Both the position numbers and the translations under genes were made by a program. The notes beneath the pieces are model-generated. The model saw only the letters and a list, made by a program, of their open reading frames with translations. It made no database searches and was not told where the DNA came from. Positions 11,566-20,372 of a DNA stretch of 33,618 nucleotides are shown in pieces (position 1 is the stretch's first letter; every line of letters begins with the position of its first letter). This DNA comes from Nitrospira sp. UBA5699 (GTDB taxonomy: Bacteria > Nitrospirota > Nitrospiria > Nitrospirales > Nitrospiraceae): contig DIHJ01000037.1 of NCBI GenBank assembly GCA_002420105.1, positions 1 to 33,618 of the forward strand, written 5' to 3'.

Positions 11566-12636
11566 GTGACTGAACTGAGCTTGCGACTTGCGGTATCACT
11601 GGCCCAAATTGCGGCGGTCATGGGCGTGGTGATGTTGACGGTCATGATCCTGACCCTGGCCGAGCGGAAAGTCCTCGGCTGGATGCAGGACCGCATGGGC
11701 CCGATGGAAGTCGGCCCCTACGGTATCCTGCAGCCGATCGCCGACGGCCTGAAACTCTTTTTCAAGGAGGACATCGTCCCGGCCGGCGCGAACAAGTTCA
11801 TGTTCAGCCTCGCGCCGATCCTCGCGATGGTCCCGGCCCTGATCGGATTCGCCGTCATTCCCTTCGGCCCGAGCAACAAGTTCGAGCTGTTCGGCATCAC
11901 GGTCGAACCGTTCGTCATCAGCGACATCAACATCGGCATCCTGTACATCCTCGCCTTCGCCTCCATCGGCGCCTACGGCATCATCCTCGGAGGCTGGGCC
12001 TCGAACAGCAAATATTCCCTGCTGGGAGGGCTGCGGTCCGCCGCGCAGGTGATCAGCTACGAATTGAACGTCGGGCTCGCCATCGTCGGCGTCCTGATCC
12101 TCGCCGGCTCGCTCAGCCTTGTGAAGATCACCGAGGCCCAGTCCGGCGGGTTCTGGCACTGGTACGTGTTCGCCTTGCCGGCGCCGCAGATCTTCGCCTT
12201 CGTCGTCTACGTGATCTCGGCCGTTGCCGAAACCAACCGCGTCCCGTTCGACCTGCCGGAGGCGGAAAGCGAACTGGTCGCCGGCTTCTTCACGGAATAC
12301 AGCGGGATGCGCTTCGCGTTCTTCTTCATCGCCGAGTACGCGAACATGGTGCTGGTGTCCTGCGTCGCCGCGGCCATGTTCCTGGGCGGATGGAACGCCC
12401 CCTACCCCGGCACCATTCTCGAGCACGTCGGGCTCGGACAGTTCGCCTGGGCCGAGAACATCGCCTGGTTCACCGTCAAGGCCTATCTGTTTCTGTTTTT
12501 GTTCTTCTGGCTGCGCGCGACGCTGCCCCGTCTCCGGTACGACCAGCTGATGAAATTCGGCTGGAAGGTCATGCTGCCGATCGCGCTGGGCAACATCGTG
12601 GTGACGTCGATCGCGGTCTATCTCTTCCCGAGGTAG
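11566..12636 (+). CDS. nuoH: NADH-quinone oxidoreductase subunit H
   Basis: The membrane subunit forming the floor of the quinone chamber and linking electron transfer to the proton path. It has 356 residues and about eight membrane helices. The conserved first loop is AERKVLGWMQDRMGPMEVGP (from residue 32) followed by LQPIADGLKLFFKED. The acidic third loop is AETNRVPFDLPEAESELVAGF with TEYSGMRFAFFFIAEY. The GTG start is supported by GGGAG 7 bases upstream. It lies between nuoG and nuoI as in the standard operon order. Confidence 0.97.
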   Translation: MTELSLRLAVSLAQIAAVMGVVMLTVMILTLAERKVLGWMQDRMGPMEVGPYGILQPIADGLKLFFKEDIVPAGANKFMFSLAPILAMVPALIGFAVIPFGPSNKFELFGITVEPFVISDINIGILYILAFASIGAYGIILGGWASNSKYSLLGGLRSAAQVISYELNVGLAIVGVLILAGSLSLVKITEAQSGGFWHWYVFALPAPQIFAFVVYVISAVAETNRVPFDLPEAESELVAGFFTEYSGMRFAFFFIAEYANMVLVSCVAAAMFLGGWNAPYPGTILEHVGLGQFAWAENIAWFTVKAYLFLFLFFWLRATLPRLRYDQLMKFGWKVMLPIALGNIVVTSIAVYLFPR

Positions 12637-12707
12637 GCCGGCATGAGGCCAGCGGCACGAGGCGAGGAGTTTTGAGGTCATTCGTGAGGACTTCGACAGG
12701 CAAGCCG

Positions 12708-13250
12708 ATGACGAAACTGAAAGCCTGGTTCAAAACGATCATCTTTTACGAGATCCTCGTCGGCATGAAGGCGACGCTGTCGCATTTGCTCCACTACAAG
12801 CCGATCACCCTGCAGTACCCCCATGAGAAGCGCGCCCTCCCGGACAACTACCGCGGGATGCTGGCCTTGCTGCGCTACGATGACGGCACGGAGAAGTGCG
12901 TCGGCTGCGACCTGTGCGAGGCCGCCTGCCCGTCCCGCGTCATCCGCGTCGTCAGCGCCGAGGTGCCGGGGGAACCGACGAAGCGCTATTCCAAAGAGTA
13001 TTACATGGACATGACCCGATGCCTGTTCTGCGGCATGTGCGTCGACGCCTGCCCCGTGGATGCGCTCGGCATGACCCGGGAGTTCGAGTGGGCGGTCTAC
13101 GACAAGCGCCAGCTGCACCTGAACAAGGAGCAACTGCTCGCCATCGGCGATCGCTCGTTTCCGGTCCGCGAGAAGCGCCTGGAACTGCAACATCCGAACG
13201 TCGCGTTCTTCAACGTCTCGTTCGGCCACGTACCACAGAAACCGAACTGA
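12708..13250 (+). CDS. nuoI: NADH-quinone oxidoreductase subunit I
   Basis: A ferredoxin-like subunit carrying clusters N6a and N6b, which pass electrons from NuoG to N2 in NuoB. It shows two CxxCxxCxxxC motifs: C64, C67, C70, C74 and C105, C108, C111, C115. The first and last cysteines exchange between clusters, as usual for this fold. The N-terminus (WFKTIIFYEILVGMKATLSHLLH) is amphipathic and would lie along the membrane. The ATG at 12708 gives 180 residues; homology starts there and an AGG lies 7 bases upstream. The frame is open far upstream, but that part overlaps nuoH and is a shadow. Confidence 0.97.
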   Translation: MTKLKAWFKTIIFYEILVGMKATLSHLLHYKPITLQYPHEKRALPDNYRGMLALLRYDDGTEKCVGCDLCEAACPSRVIRVVSAEVPGEPTKRYSKEYYMDMTRCLFCGMCVDACPVDALGMTREFEWAVYDKRQLHLNKEQLLAIGDRSFPVREKRLELQHPNVAFFNVSFGHVPQKPN

Positions 13251-13269
13251 ACGTGGCAGCAGCGATCAG

Positions 13270-13300
13270 CCGGCCGGCGACGCGCCGTCGAACCGGCCGG
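13270..13300. other. Strong GC hairpin in the nuoI-nuoJ gap
   Basis: CCGGCCGG-CGACG (13270-13282), loop CGC, then CGTCG-AA-CCGGCCGG (13286-13300). This makes 13 base pairs with a two-base bulge. There is no T-run behind it, so it is not a classical terminator. It could slow polymerase, protect the 3' end of the upstream message or set subunit ratios. It differs in design from the heptad repeats in the other gaps. Confidence 0.75.
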
Positions 13301-13349
13301 GCGGGGGCAGGGTTGTCTTCGGTCTGAAGGAAAGCGGGACGCCGTCTAG

Positions 13350-13865
13350 ATGGAACAGCTCTTCTTTTTCTACTTCGCCGCGGTGATCGCCGTCGCATCG
13401 GTCCTGGTCGTCGCGCTGCGCAATCCGATCTACAGCGCCCTCTCGCTGCTGATCATGTTTTTCCACGTGGCGGGGCTGTACGTCTCCCTTCGGGCCGAAT
13501 TCCTCGCCGCCGTCCAGGTGATCGTGTACGCGGGAGCGATTCTGGTGCTCTATCTGTTCGTCGTCATGCTGCTGAACCTCAAACAGGACGACCGGTATCA
13601 CCGGCAATGGCCCGTGGCGGGCGTCGTTGGACTCACGCTGGCCGTCGAGGCCGTCATGCTGACGCTGCTGAAAGGGCGGGCGATCCCGCCCGCGCCGGCC
13701 AATACGAACGAGACGGTCGAGGGGCTCGGCAACACGGAGGCGTTGGGCGACGCGCTCTATTCCACCTATCTGTTCCCGTTCGAAGTCGCCTCGCTGATCC
13801 TGCTCGTCGCCATGATCGGCGCGATCATCCTGGCCAAGAAGGACATCGGCGGAAGTGAGGCATAG
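13350..13865 (+). CDS. nuoJ: NADH-quinone oxidoreductase subunit J
   Basis: A membrane subunit of the proton-pumping arm, next to NuoK and NuoA. It has 171 residues and five predicted helices. The conserved third-helix segment is LAAVQVIVYAGAILVLYLFVVMLLN, the helix with the pi-bulge that changes during turnover. The loop from about residue 108 to 136 (GRAIPPAPANTNETVEGLGN) is variable. The ATG at 13350 follows the nuoI-J hairpin by 49 bases; AAGGAAAG lies further upstream than ideal, so initiation may be weak. Confidence 0.96.
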   Translation: MEQLFFFYFAAVIAVASVLVVALRNPIYSALSLLIMFFHVAGLYVSLRAEFLAAVQVIVYAGAILVLYLFVVMLLNLKQDDRYHRQWPVAGVVGLTLAVEAVMLTLLKGRAIPPAPANTNETVEGLGNTEALGDALYSTYLFPFEVASLILLVAMIGAIILAKKDIGGSEA

Positions 13866-13872
13866 GACATGA

Positions 13873-13963
13873 GGCGCCAACCGTCACTCGTCAAGCGTCA
13901 CACGAACGCAGAGCGGATATCGTTGGCGCACATCTTCTCACAAATGACGGTTGACGAATGACG
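13873..13963. repeat. Heptad inverted repeat R8 (CGTCANN units), nuoJ-nuoK gap
   Basis: Left arm units: CGTCACT, CGTCAAG, CGTCACA (13882-13902). Right arm units: AATGACG, GTTGACG, AATGACG (13943-13963), the inverse and in strict 7-base register. A second pair, GCGCCAAC (from 13874) with GTTGGCGC (to 13929), adds another stem. The nuoK ATG (13958) is part of the last unit. Confidence 0.8.
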
Positions 13964-14263
13964 ATCCCCGTCTTTTACTACCTCATTCTGAGCGCGGTGG
14001 TGTTTCTGACCGGCCTCGTCGGCGTGCTGATCCGGCGCAACATCATCATCATTCTGCTCTCGGTGGAACTGATGCTGAACGCGACGAACATCAACTTCGT
14101 CGCCTTTTCGCAGTACTTCCACAACGTCGCCGGGCAGGTCTTCGTCTTCTTCGCCCTGACGATCGCCGCGGCGGAGGTCGCCGTCGGATTGGCGATCATC
14201 ATCGCGCTGCATCGGGCCAAGTCCAGCATCAACGTCGATGAGTTCCAGCTCCTCAAATGGTAA
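13958..14263 (+). CDS. nuoK: NADH-quinone oxidoreductase subunit K
   Basis: A small antiporter-related membrane subunit (MrpC-like) of the proton-pumping arm. It has 101 residues and three helices. The two conserved buried glutamates are E37 (LLSVELMLNA) and E73 (IAAAEVAVGLA). The ATG lies inside the last unit of the upstream inverted repeat (ATGACG), giving the start MTI. No separate ribosome site is evident, so initiation may depend on the folded leader or on coupling to nuoJ. Confidence 0.96.
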   Translation: MTIPVFYYLILSAVVFLTGLVGVLIRRNIIIILLSVELMLNATNINFVAFSQYFHNVAGQVFVFFALTIAAAEVAVGLAIIIALHRAKSSINVDEFQLLKW

Positions 14264-14268
14264 GGACG

Positions 14269-14357
14269 CGTCAAATGGTCATTCGTCAAGCGTCAACCGT
14301 GAGGGAGCCCATTGCGCCATGAATTCTGATTCACCAATGACGATTGCCGGTTGACGG
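14269..14357. repeat. Heptad inverted repeat R9 (CGTCAAN units), nuoK-nuoL gap
   Basis: Left arm: CGTCAAA, TGGTCAT, TCGTCAA, GCGTCAA, CCGTGAG (14269-14303). Right arm: TTCACCA, ATGACGA, TTGCCGG, TTGACGG (14330-14357). Reverse-complemented, the right arm matches the left in 7-base steps. It starts 6 bases after the nuoK stop and ends 9 bases before the nuoL ATG. Confidence 0.75.
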
Positions 14358-14365
14358 GTTTCTGT

Positions 14366-16264
14366 ATGGCCTACGAACTCATCCCACTGCTTCCCCTGGC
14401 CTCGTTCGTGATCCTCGGGCTCTTCGGCCATTGGATCAAAGACAAGGCGCATCTGGTGGCGGTACCGGCGGTGGTCCTGTCCTTCTTGATCTCTGTCTTC
14501 GCCTTCATCGACGTGGCAGACGGACATCATTCGACCATCCAGCTCTACACCTGGCTCACCTCCGGCACGCTGGACCTGCACCTCGGACTGACGATCGACC
14601 GGCTGACCGCGGTGATGCTGTTGCTCGTCACGACCGTGAGCGCCCTCGTCCACGTCTATACGATCGGCTACATGCGGGGCGAACCGGGCTATGCCCGCTT
14701 CTTCAGCTACATCGCCCTCTTCACCTTTTCCATGCTGATGCTCGTGCTGGCCGATAATTTCCTCCAGCTGTTCATCTTCTGGGAAGCCGTCGGTCTCTGC
14801 TCCTACCTGTTGATCGGCCATTGGTACGAGCGGCCGGCGGCCTGCGCCGCCGCGACCAAAGCGTTCATCGTAAACCGCGTGGGCGATTTCGGATTCATCC
14901 TGGGCCTGCTGCTCGTCTGGACGACGTTCGATTCGCTGGACTATGCCGACGTCTTCGCCAAACTCCACGACCCCGCCGGACGGGTCATGAACCTGCTCGA
15001 GCCCCTGGGCGGCAGTTGGGAGGTGTCGGTGCCGACCGTCATCTGCCTGCTCCTCTTCACCGGCGCCGTGGGAAAATCGGCGCAGGTCCCCCTGCATGTC
15101 TGGCTGCCCGACGCGATGGAGGGCCCCACGCCGATCTCCGCCCTCATCCACGCGGCCACGATGGTGACGGCCGGCGTGTTCATGGTGGCCCGGCTGGCCC
15201 CGCTCTACAACCTGTCTCCGGCGGCCATGACCGTCGTCGCCCTCGTCGGCGGCCTGACCATGATGCTGGGGGCGACCATCGCCCTGACGCAGACGGACAT
15301 CAAGCGCGTCGTGGCCTACTCCACCATGAGTCAGCTCGGATACATGATGATGGCCTGCGGGCTGGGCGCCTACGGCGCCGGCATGTACCATCTGCTGACG
15401 CACGGCGCGTTCAAGGCCCTCCTGTTCCTGGGCTGCGGCTCCGTGATCATCGCCCTCCATCACGAGCAGGACATGCGGAAGATGGGCGGACTAAAAGACC
15501 AACTGCCCGTCACCTACTGGACCTTCGTCGTAGGATCGCTGGCCCTCGCTGGCTTCCCGCTGACCGCGGGATTTTTCAGCAAGGACGACCTGCTCGTGTC
15601 GGCCTGGTCCGCCGGCACGCTCGGCCAGGTGCTGACCGTCTGCGGCCTGCTGACCGCGCTCCTGACGGCCTTCTACAGTTTCCGGCTCGTGTTCGTCACC
15701 TTCTGGGGCCCCTCGCACGTGGACCGCCACCATGCGGGGCACGTCCATGAGCCCTCGAAAACCATGACCGTTCCCCTCATCATCCTCGCCGTGCTGAGCA
15801 TCGCGACCGGCTACGTCGGCATTCCCGGGTTTCTGGAGCCGATGTTCGCGACCGAGGGGAGCGACGCGGCGCACCATGGCGGCGGCGCGATCGTCATCAT
15901 GCTGCTGGCCACCGCGATGGGATTGCTCGGGATCGCCGGCGCCTATTACGCGTATGTCTTGAACCCGTCGCTGCCCGACCGCTGGGCCCGGCAATGGCAG
16001 GCGGCCTATCAGCTTTCGCTCAACAAATGGTACGTGGACGAAGCCTATGATCGCAGCATCGTCCGGCCGACCTTTACCGCCGCGGCGGAACTGTGGAACC
16101 GCGTGGATGTCGCCGTCATCGACGGCGCGGTGAACGGGATCGCCCGGGCCGTCGCCTGGGGCGGATGGCTCCTGCGGCTCGTGCAAAGCGGCCAGACGCA
16201 GCACTACGCCCTGGGGATGGCGCTGGGCGCGGCCGTCATCCTGACGCTGTTCATGATGATCTGA
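14366..16264 (+). CDS. nuoL: NADH-quinone oxidoreductase subunit L
   Basis: The distal antiporter-like proton-pumping subunit. It has 632 residues with about 16 membrane helices. The key charges are E140 in helix 5 (NFLQLFIFWEAVGLCSYLLIG) and K237 in helix 7 (TGAVGKSAQVPLHVWLPDAM). The C-terminal part (LNKWYVDEAYD to the end) is the long lateral helix with its anchoring helix, typical of NuoL. The ATG at 14366 is chosen over a TTG at 14351, which lies in the upstream repeat. nuoM follows after 6 bases. Confidence 0.97.
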   Translation: MAYELIPLLPLASFVILGLFGHWIKDKAHLVAVPAVVLSFLISVFAFIDVADGHHSTIQLYTWLTSGTLDLHLGLTIDRLTAVMLLLVTTVSALVHVYTIGYMRGEPGYARFFSYIALFTFSMLMLVLADNFLQLFIFWEAVGLCSYLLIGHWYERPAACAAATKAFIVNRVGDFGFILGLLLVWTTFDSLDYADVFAKLHDPAGRVMNLLEPLGGSWEVSVPTVICLLLFTGAVGKSAQVPLHVWLPDAMEGPTPISALIHAATMVTAGVFMVARLAPLYNLSPAAMTVVALVGGLTMMLGATIALTQTDIKRVVAYSTMSQLGYMMMACGLGAYGAGMYHLLTHGAFKALLFLGCGSVIIALHHEQDMRKMGGLKDQLPVTYWTFVVGSLALAGFPLTAGFFSKDDLLVSAWSAGTLGQVLTVCGLLTALLTAFYSFRLVFVTFWGPSHVDRHHAGHVHEPSKTMTVPLIILAVLSIATGYVGIPGFLEPMFATEGSDAAHHGGGAIVIMLLATAMGLLGIAGAYYAYVLNPSLPDRWARQWQAAYQLSLNKWYVDEAYDRSIVRPTFTAAAELWNRVDVAVIDGAVNGIARAVAWGGWLLRLVQSGQTQHYALGMALGAAVILTLFMMI

Positions 16265-16270
16265 GGACCT

Positions 16271-17833
16271 ATGCAGACCGGCGGATTTCCCTGGTTGACG
16301 ATGCTGATTCTCCTGCCGCTGGCGGGGGCCGGCGCGTTGTATTTCGTCAAGGACGCGGCCGCCCGCCTGGTCGCGCTCGGGGTCACGCTCGCCGATCTCG
16401 CTCTGGCCCTTCCGCTCTGGTGGCTGTTCGATCCGCAGTCGAGTCAGATGCAATTCACCGAACACGTGACCTGGATCGTCGCGCCGCCGATCCATTACAG
16501 CCTGGGCCTCGACGGCATCAGTCTCCCGCTGGTGCTGATGACCGCCGCCCTGATGCCCCTCTGCGTCCTGATCTCGTGGGAGTCGATCACCGCCAGGGTC
16601 CGCAGCTTCATGGCCATGCTCCTCATCATGGAAGCCGCCATGCTGGGCGTCTTCGTGGCCCTGGACTTCGTCCTCTTCTACGTGTTCTGGGAGGCGATGC
16701 TGATCCCGATGTACCTGCTGATCGGCGTCTGGGGCGGACCGAATCGCCTGTACGCCGCCATCAAGTTCTTCCTCTACACCCTGGCGGGAAGCGTGCTGCT
16801 GCTCGTGGCGATTCTCGCGCTGTACTTCTACGGGGGACGCACGTTCGACATCCAGGCGCTCAGTCAGGTCACATACCCGGCCGCGCTGCAAACCTGGCTC
16901 TTCCTCGCGTTCTTCGCCGCCTTCGCCGTCAAGGTGCCCATGTTCCCGTTCCATACCTGGCTCCCCGACGCCCACGTCGAAGCGCCGACGGCCGGCAGCG
17001 TGATTCTGGCCAGCGTCCTGCTCAAGATGGGTACGTACGGCTTCCTGCGCTTCAGCCTGCCCATGCTTCCGGACGCGAGCCGGGAAATGACGCCGGTCAT
17101 CGCGGCGCTGTCGATCGTCGCGATCATTTACGGCGCGTACATGGCGCTGGCCCAAACCGATTTGAAAAAACTGATCGCCTACTCCAGCGTGAGCCATATG
17201 GGGTTCGTGACGCTCGGCCTGTTCGTGCTCAACCAACAGGGCATCGAAGGCGCCGTGCTGCAGATGGTCAATCACGGGATCACGACCGGCGCTCTCTTCC
17301 TCTGCGTCGGCATCATCTACGACCGCACCCACAGCAGGCTGATTTCCGACAACGTCGGCCTGGCCAAGCCGATGCCGCAATACGCGACGCTGCTGGTGAT
17401 CTTCTCCCTGTCCTCGCTCGGCCTGCCGGGCACGAACAGTTTCGTGGGCGAATTTCTGGTCCTCATCGGCACGTTCCTCTGGAGCAAGGCGGCCACGGCT
17501 CTGGCGTCCCTGGGCATCATTCTGGCGGCGGCCTATATGCTCTGGATGGTGCAGCGCGTCGCCTTCGGAGTGCCTTCGCCGCACCATCTTCCCCGGCTGA
17601 AAGATTTGAGACCGCGCGAACTGGCCGCGCTGATTCCGCTCGTCGTCTTGGTCTTCTGGATCGGCCTCTATCCCAATCCGGTGGTCAGCCGCATGCATGC
17701 GAGCGTCGCGAAAACCCTGGAGAGCATGGCGCGGACGAAAGTCGCTCCGGCGACGCACCCCTCGGCCGCGACTCCGCCGGCGCTGGCGCTCACGTCCGGC
17801 GGCCCCGGAGCGGAGAGAGGTCCGCAGCCATGA
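16271..17833 (+). CDS. nuoM: NADH-quinone oxidoreductase subunit M
   Basis: The middle antiporter-like proton-pumping subunit. It has 520 residues and about 14 helices. The conserved pair is E141 (FYVFWEAMLIPMYLLIGVWGG) and K221 (FAAFAVKVPMFPFHTWLPDAH). The C-terminal ~35 residues (VAPATHPSAATPPALALTSG and beyond) form a proline/alanine-rich tail not typical of the core fold. The stop overlaps the nuoN ATG (ATGA), indicating coupled translation. A single nuoM is present, so this is the ordinary 14-subunit type rather than the two-NuoM form reported in Nitrospira. Confidence 0.97.
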   Translation: MQTGGFPWLTMLILLPLAGAGALYFVKDAAARLVALGVTLADLALALPLWWLFDPQSSQMQFTEHVTWIVAPPIHYSLGLDGISLPLVLMTAALMPLCVLISWESITARVRSFMAMLLIMEAAMLGVFVALDFVLFYVFWEAMLIPMYLLIGVWGGPNRLYAAIKFFLYTLAGSVLLLVAILALYFYGGRTFDIQALSQVTYPAALQTWLFLAFFAAFAVKVPMFPFHTWLPDAHVEAPTAGSVILASVLLKMGTYGFLRFSLPMLPDASREMTPVIAALSIVAIIYGAYMALAQTDLKKLIAYSSVSHMGFVTLGLFVLNQQGIEGAVLQMVNHGITTGALFLCVGIIYDRTHSRLISDNVGLAKPMPQYATLLVIFSLSSLGLPGTNSFVGEFLVLIGTFLWSKAATALASLGIILAAAYMLWMVQRVAFGVPSPHHLPRLKDLRPRELAALIPLVVLVFWIGLYPNPVVSRMHASVAKTLESMARTKVAPATHPSAATPPALALTSGGPGAERGPQP

Positions 17834-19317
17834 CCTCGTACGGGGCGGACCTCCTTGTCATCCTTCCGGAGTTGATCGTGGTGGGCGCGGCCTGCCTGCT
17901 GCTGGTCCTGGAGCCGCTCACGCCGCCGTCGAGGAAGGAGCTGCTGGCCTGGCTGAGCCTCGGCGCGTTGGCCCTCTGCATCGGGTTGACCGGAGGACAG
18001 ATCAGCGTGCTGAACCTGCGCGTGTCGGCGTTCAGCGATCTCGTCGTCGTCGACGGCTACGCCCGCTTCTGGAAACTGCTGCTCTACGGCGTCACCGGCC
18101 TGACCATTCTGATGTCGCTCCCCTATCTGAAGGCCGAACGGCTGCAGCTCGGCGAGTACTACGGGTTCATCCTCCTCGCGCTGTCCGGCATGATGGTGAT
18201 GGTCTCCGGCGCCGATTTGCTCACGATTTATCTCGGAACCGAATTGATGTCGCTGTCGCTCTACGTGATGGCCGGCCTCAAACGGTCCTCCCCGCGTTCG
18301 CTGGAGGCCTCGGCCAAGTATTTCGTGCTGGGGGCCTTCTCCTCGGGCCTGTTGCTGTACGGCATCTCCCTGCTGTACGGCGTCGCCGGCGGCACCAAGC
18401 TGGGCGCGGTCGCCGCGGCGATCGGCAGCCGGGGATTCGACGACCCCCTGCTCCTGATCGCGACGATTCTCCTGGCGGCGGGGTTCGGCTTCAAGCTCGC
18501 GGTCGTCCCGTTCCACATGTGGACGCCGGACGTGTATCAGGGCGCGCCGACTTCGGTCACCGCCTTCATGGCGGTCGCCTCCAAAGCCGCCAGCTTCGCC
18601 GCCTTTCTCCGCGTCTTCGTCGAAGGGCTCGGCGGGCTGAAAGCCGACTGGTCGAACCTGTTCCTTCTGCTCTGCCTGGTCACGCTGATCCTCGGGAACC
18701 TCGTGGCCATCGTGCAAACCAACATCAAGCGGATGCTGGCCTATTCGAGCATCGCGCATGCCGGCTACGCCCTGATCGGCCTCGTCGCCGCGGGCCGCGG
18801 CATGGGCGAATCGGGCGGCGCCTCCGGCCTGGCCAGCGTCATGCTCTATCTCGCGCTCTACGCGTTCATGACCCTGGGCGCCTTCGCGGTGATCGGCATG
18901 TTCCGCAAGGGCGGGCTGGAAGGCGAGGACATCGAGGATTTCGCGGGGCTCGCGAAACGGCAGCCCCTGGCCGCCTTCCTGATGCTGGTGTTCATGGTCT
19001 CGCTGGCCGGCATCCCGCCGACGGCGGGATTCATCGGCAAGTTCTACGTGTTCATGGCGGCGGTGGAAGCGGGGTTGGCCTGGCTGGCGGTTGTCGCGCT
19101 GATCTTCGCCGCAATCTCCGCCTACTACTACATGCGGGTGGTCATGGTCATGTACATGCGCGAGCCGGATCCGTCCGCCGGCGAAGTCCCGCAGCTGGTC
19201 GCGTCGCCGGCGTTGACGGTCGTGCTGGCCTGCGCGGTCGCCGGCGTGATTCTGTTCGGCCTCTTTCCCAATCCGCTGGTCAGCCTCGCGCTCCAGTCGG
19301 TTCTGCCTCTCAAGTAG
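17830..19317 (+). CDS. nuoN: NADH-quinone oxidoreductase subunit N
   Basis: The proximal antiporter-like proton-pumping subunit. It has 495 residues and about 14 helices. The conserved charges are E138 (LLTIYLGTELMSLSLYVMAG) and K222 (AAGFGFKLAVVPFHMWTPDVYQ). The start is fixed by the ATGA overlap with the nuoM stop; the frame is open upstream, but that part is a shadow of nuoL and nuoM. It is the last gene of the complex I operon. Behind it is only a weak GGCC stem and no T-run, so read-through into the next gene is possible. Confidence 0.97.
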   Translation: MTSYGADLLVILPELIVVGAACLLLVLEPLTPPSRKELLAWLSLGALALCIGLTGGQISVLNLRVSAFSDLVVVDGYARFWKLLLYGVTGLTILMSLPYLKAERLQLGEYYGFILLALSGMMVMVSGADLLTIYLGTELMSLSLYVMAGLKRSSPRSLEASAKYFVLGAFSSGLLLYGISLLYGVAGGTKLGAVAAAIGSRGFDDPLLLIATILLAAGFGFKLAVVPFHMWTPDVYQGAPTSVTAFMAVASKAASFAAFLRVFVEGLGGLKADWSNLFLLLCLVTLILGNLVAIVQTNIKRMLAYSSIAHAGYALIGLVAAGRGMGESGGASGLASVMLYLALYAFMTLGAFAVIGMFRKGGLEGEDIEDFAGLAKRQPLAAFLMLVFMVSLAGIPPTAGFIGKFYVFMAAVEAGLAWLAVVALIFAAISAYYYMRVVMVMYMREPDPSAGEVPQLVASPALTVVLACAVAGVILFGLFPNPLVSLALQSVLPLK

Positions 19318-19395
19318 CCGTGCCGGCCCGCATCAGGCCGTACAGGGAAGTCCGGCTCGTGCTAGGCTGAAACGGTCGCGCAAACCCGCCTGCGG

Positions 19396-20289
19396 ATGAG
19401 ACCCATGCTGACGTCGCTCTGGCGAATGCTGCTCGATACGGCCAAATCGTTTCTTCGCCACGGCTGCGCCAGCCTGGCCGCCTCCCTGGCGTTCTTCTCC
19501 CTGCTCTCGCTGTTTCCCCTCGTCTTCCTGCTGCTGTACGGCGTCAGTTTCGTCGTCAGTCAGGACGTGATCGGCGGGCAGGTGCTGCTCGGCTTCCTGA
19601 AGGGTTTCCTGCCCACCCTGGGAGAGCGGCTGGCGGTCGAATTGCAGCGGATCAGCGAGTTGGAGACGGTCCGCTGGCTCGTGTTCCTCTCCTTCGCGTG
19701 GTTCGGCACGCTGGTCTTCTACGAGCTCGACTACGCCCTCAACGTGGTGTTCGACAGCACTTGGAAACGGCACCCCTTGATCTCGACGGCCATCGCGGTC
19801 GCCTCGCAGGGCGCCGTCGGCCTGCTGCTGATCATTTCGTATGTCGCCACGCAGACGGTCAATTTCCTCACCGCCTCTGTGCCCCATCTCTGGGGACTTG
19901 ACCTGATCGCCCTCGCCGCGCACGATCTCTTCCTCACCTACACGCTCCCCTTCACCCTGGCCTTCCTCGCCGTCGGCACGCTGTACCGCTACGTCCCGCG
20001 GCGGCGGCCGCAATGGCGCGAAGCCCTGATCGGCTCCCTGACGTTCAGCCTCCTCTGGGTGGCGGCCAAGCTGCTGTTCGTCACGTACAACGACTATGCG
20101 ACCATCTATGCCAACCTCTACGGATCGCTCCTGGAGGTGATTCTGCTCCTGCTCTGGATCTACTACTCCGCCGCGCTGCTCCTTTTCGGCGCGGCGGTGG
20201 CCCACGCCCTGCAGCAACGAGCGCAGGCCGAAGCGGCGAGCGCCGCCCAGACCGGCCTCGCGTTCCCGCCAGGACCCGCCGGCGGCTGA
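19396..20289 (+). CDS. YihY/BrkB-family inner membrane protein
   Basis: A member of the YihY/BrkB (UPF0761) family of multi-pass membrane proteins, whose biochemical role is not settled despite old names referring to serum resistance and RNase BN. It has 297 residues and about six helices. The family N-terminus is ASLAASLAFFSLLSLFPLVFLL; later segments are VRWLVFLSFAWFGTLVFYELDYALNVVF and YATIYANLYGSLLEVILLLLWIYYSAALLLFGAAVAHAL. The start may be the ATG at 19396 or 19405. TAGGCT (19363-19368) could be a -10 box but has no good -35 partner. Functionally unrelated to complex I as far as can be seen. Confidence 0.88.
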   Translation: MRPMLTSLWRMLLDTAKSFLRHGCASLAASLAFFSLLSLFPLVFLLLYGVSFVVSQDVIGGQVLLGFLKGFLPTLGERLAVELQRISELETVRWLVFLSFAWFGTLVFYELDYALNVVFDSTWKRHPLISTAIAVASQGAVGLLLIISYVATQTVNFLTASVPHLWGLDLIALAAHDLFLTYTLPFTLAFLAVGTLYRYVPRRRPQWREALIGSLTFSLLWVAAKLLFVTYNDYATIYANLYGSLLEVILLLLWIYYSAALLLFGAAVAHALQQRAQAEAASAAQTGLAFPPGPAGG

Positions 20290-20341
20290 TTTCCGACCTG
20301 CCGGCTTCCAGGTTTTTCTGGCCGCCCTCCCCCTTCCTGGC

Positions 20342-20347
20342 TAGAAT
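20342..20347 (+). promoter_or_regulatory. Candidate -10 box upstream of the S-component-like gene
   Basis: TAGAAT at 20342-20347 is a good -10 hexamer with no clear -35 partner. Transcription would start near 20354, just ahead of GGAGGGG (20360-20366). This favours the ATG at 20373 over the one at 20346. Confidence 0.35.
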
Positions 20348-20372
20348 GAACCCCGGAACGGAGGGGCCGGAC

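Noticed and set aside
12637..12707. Possible further repeat in the nuoH-nuoI gap (GAGGC words)
   Set aside because: Contains direct GAGGC-type words like R1 but no matching inverse arm; at most a decayed half.
16093..17829. A 5' extension of nuoN by 579 codons
   Set aside because: Overlaps nuoL and nuoM out of frame; arginine-rich nonsense. nuoN starts at the ATGA overlap at 17830.
14366..17833. Two-NuoM (2M) type of complex I as known from Nitrospira
   Set aside because: Only one nuoM-like gene follows nuoL; the operon is the ordinary set with fused nuoCD.
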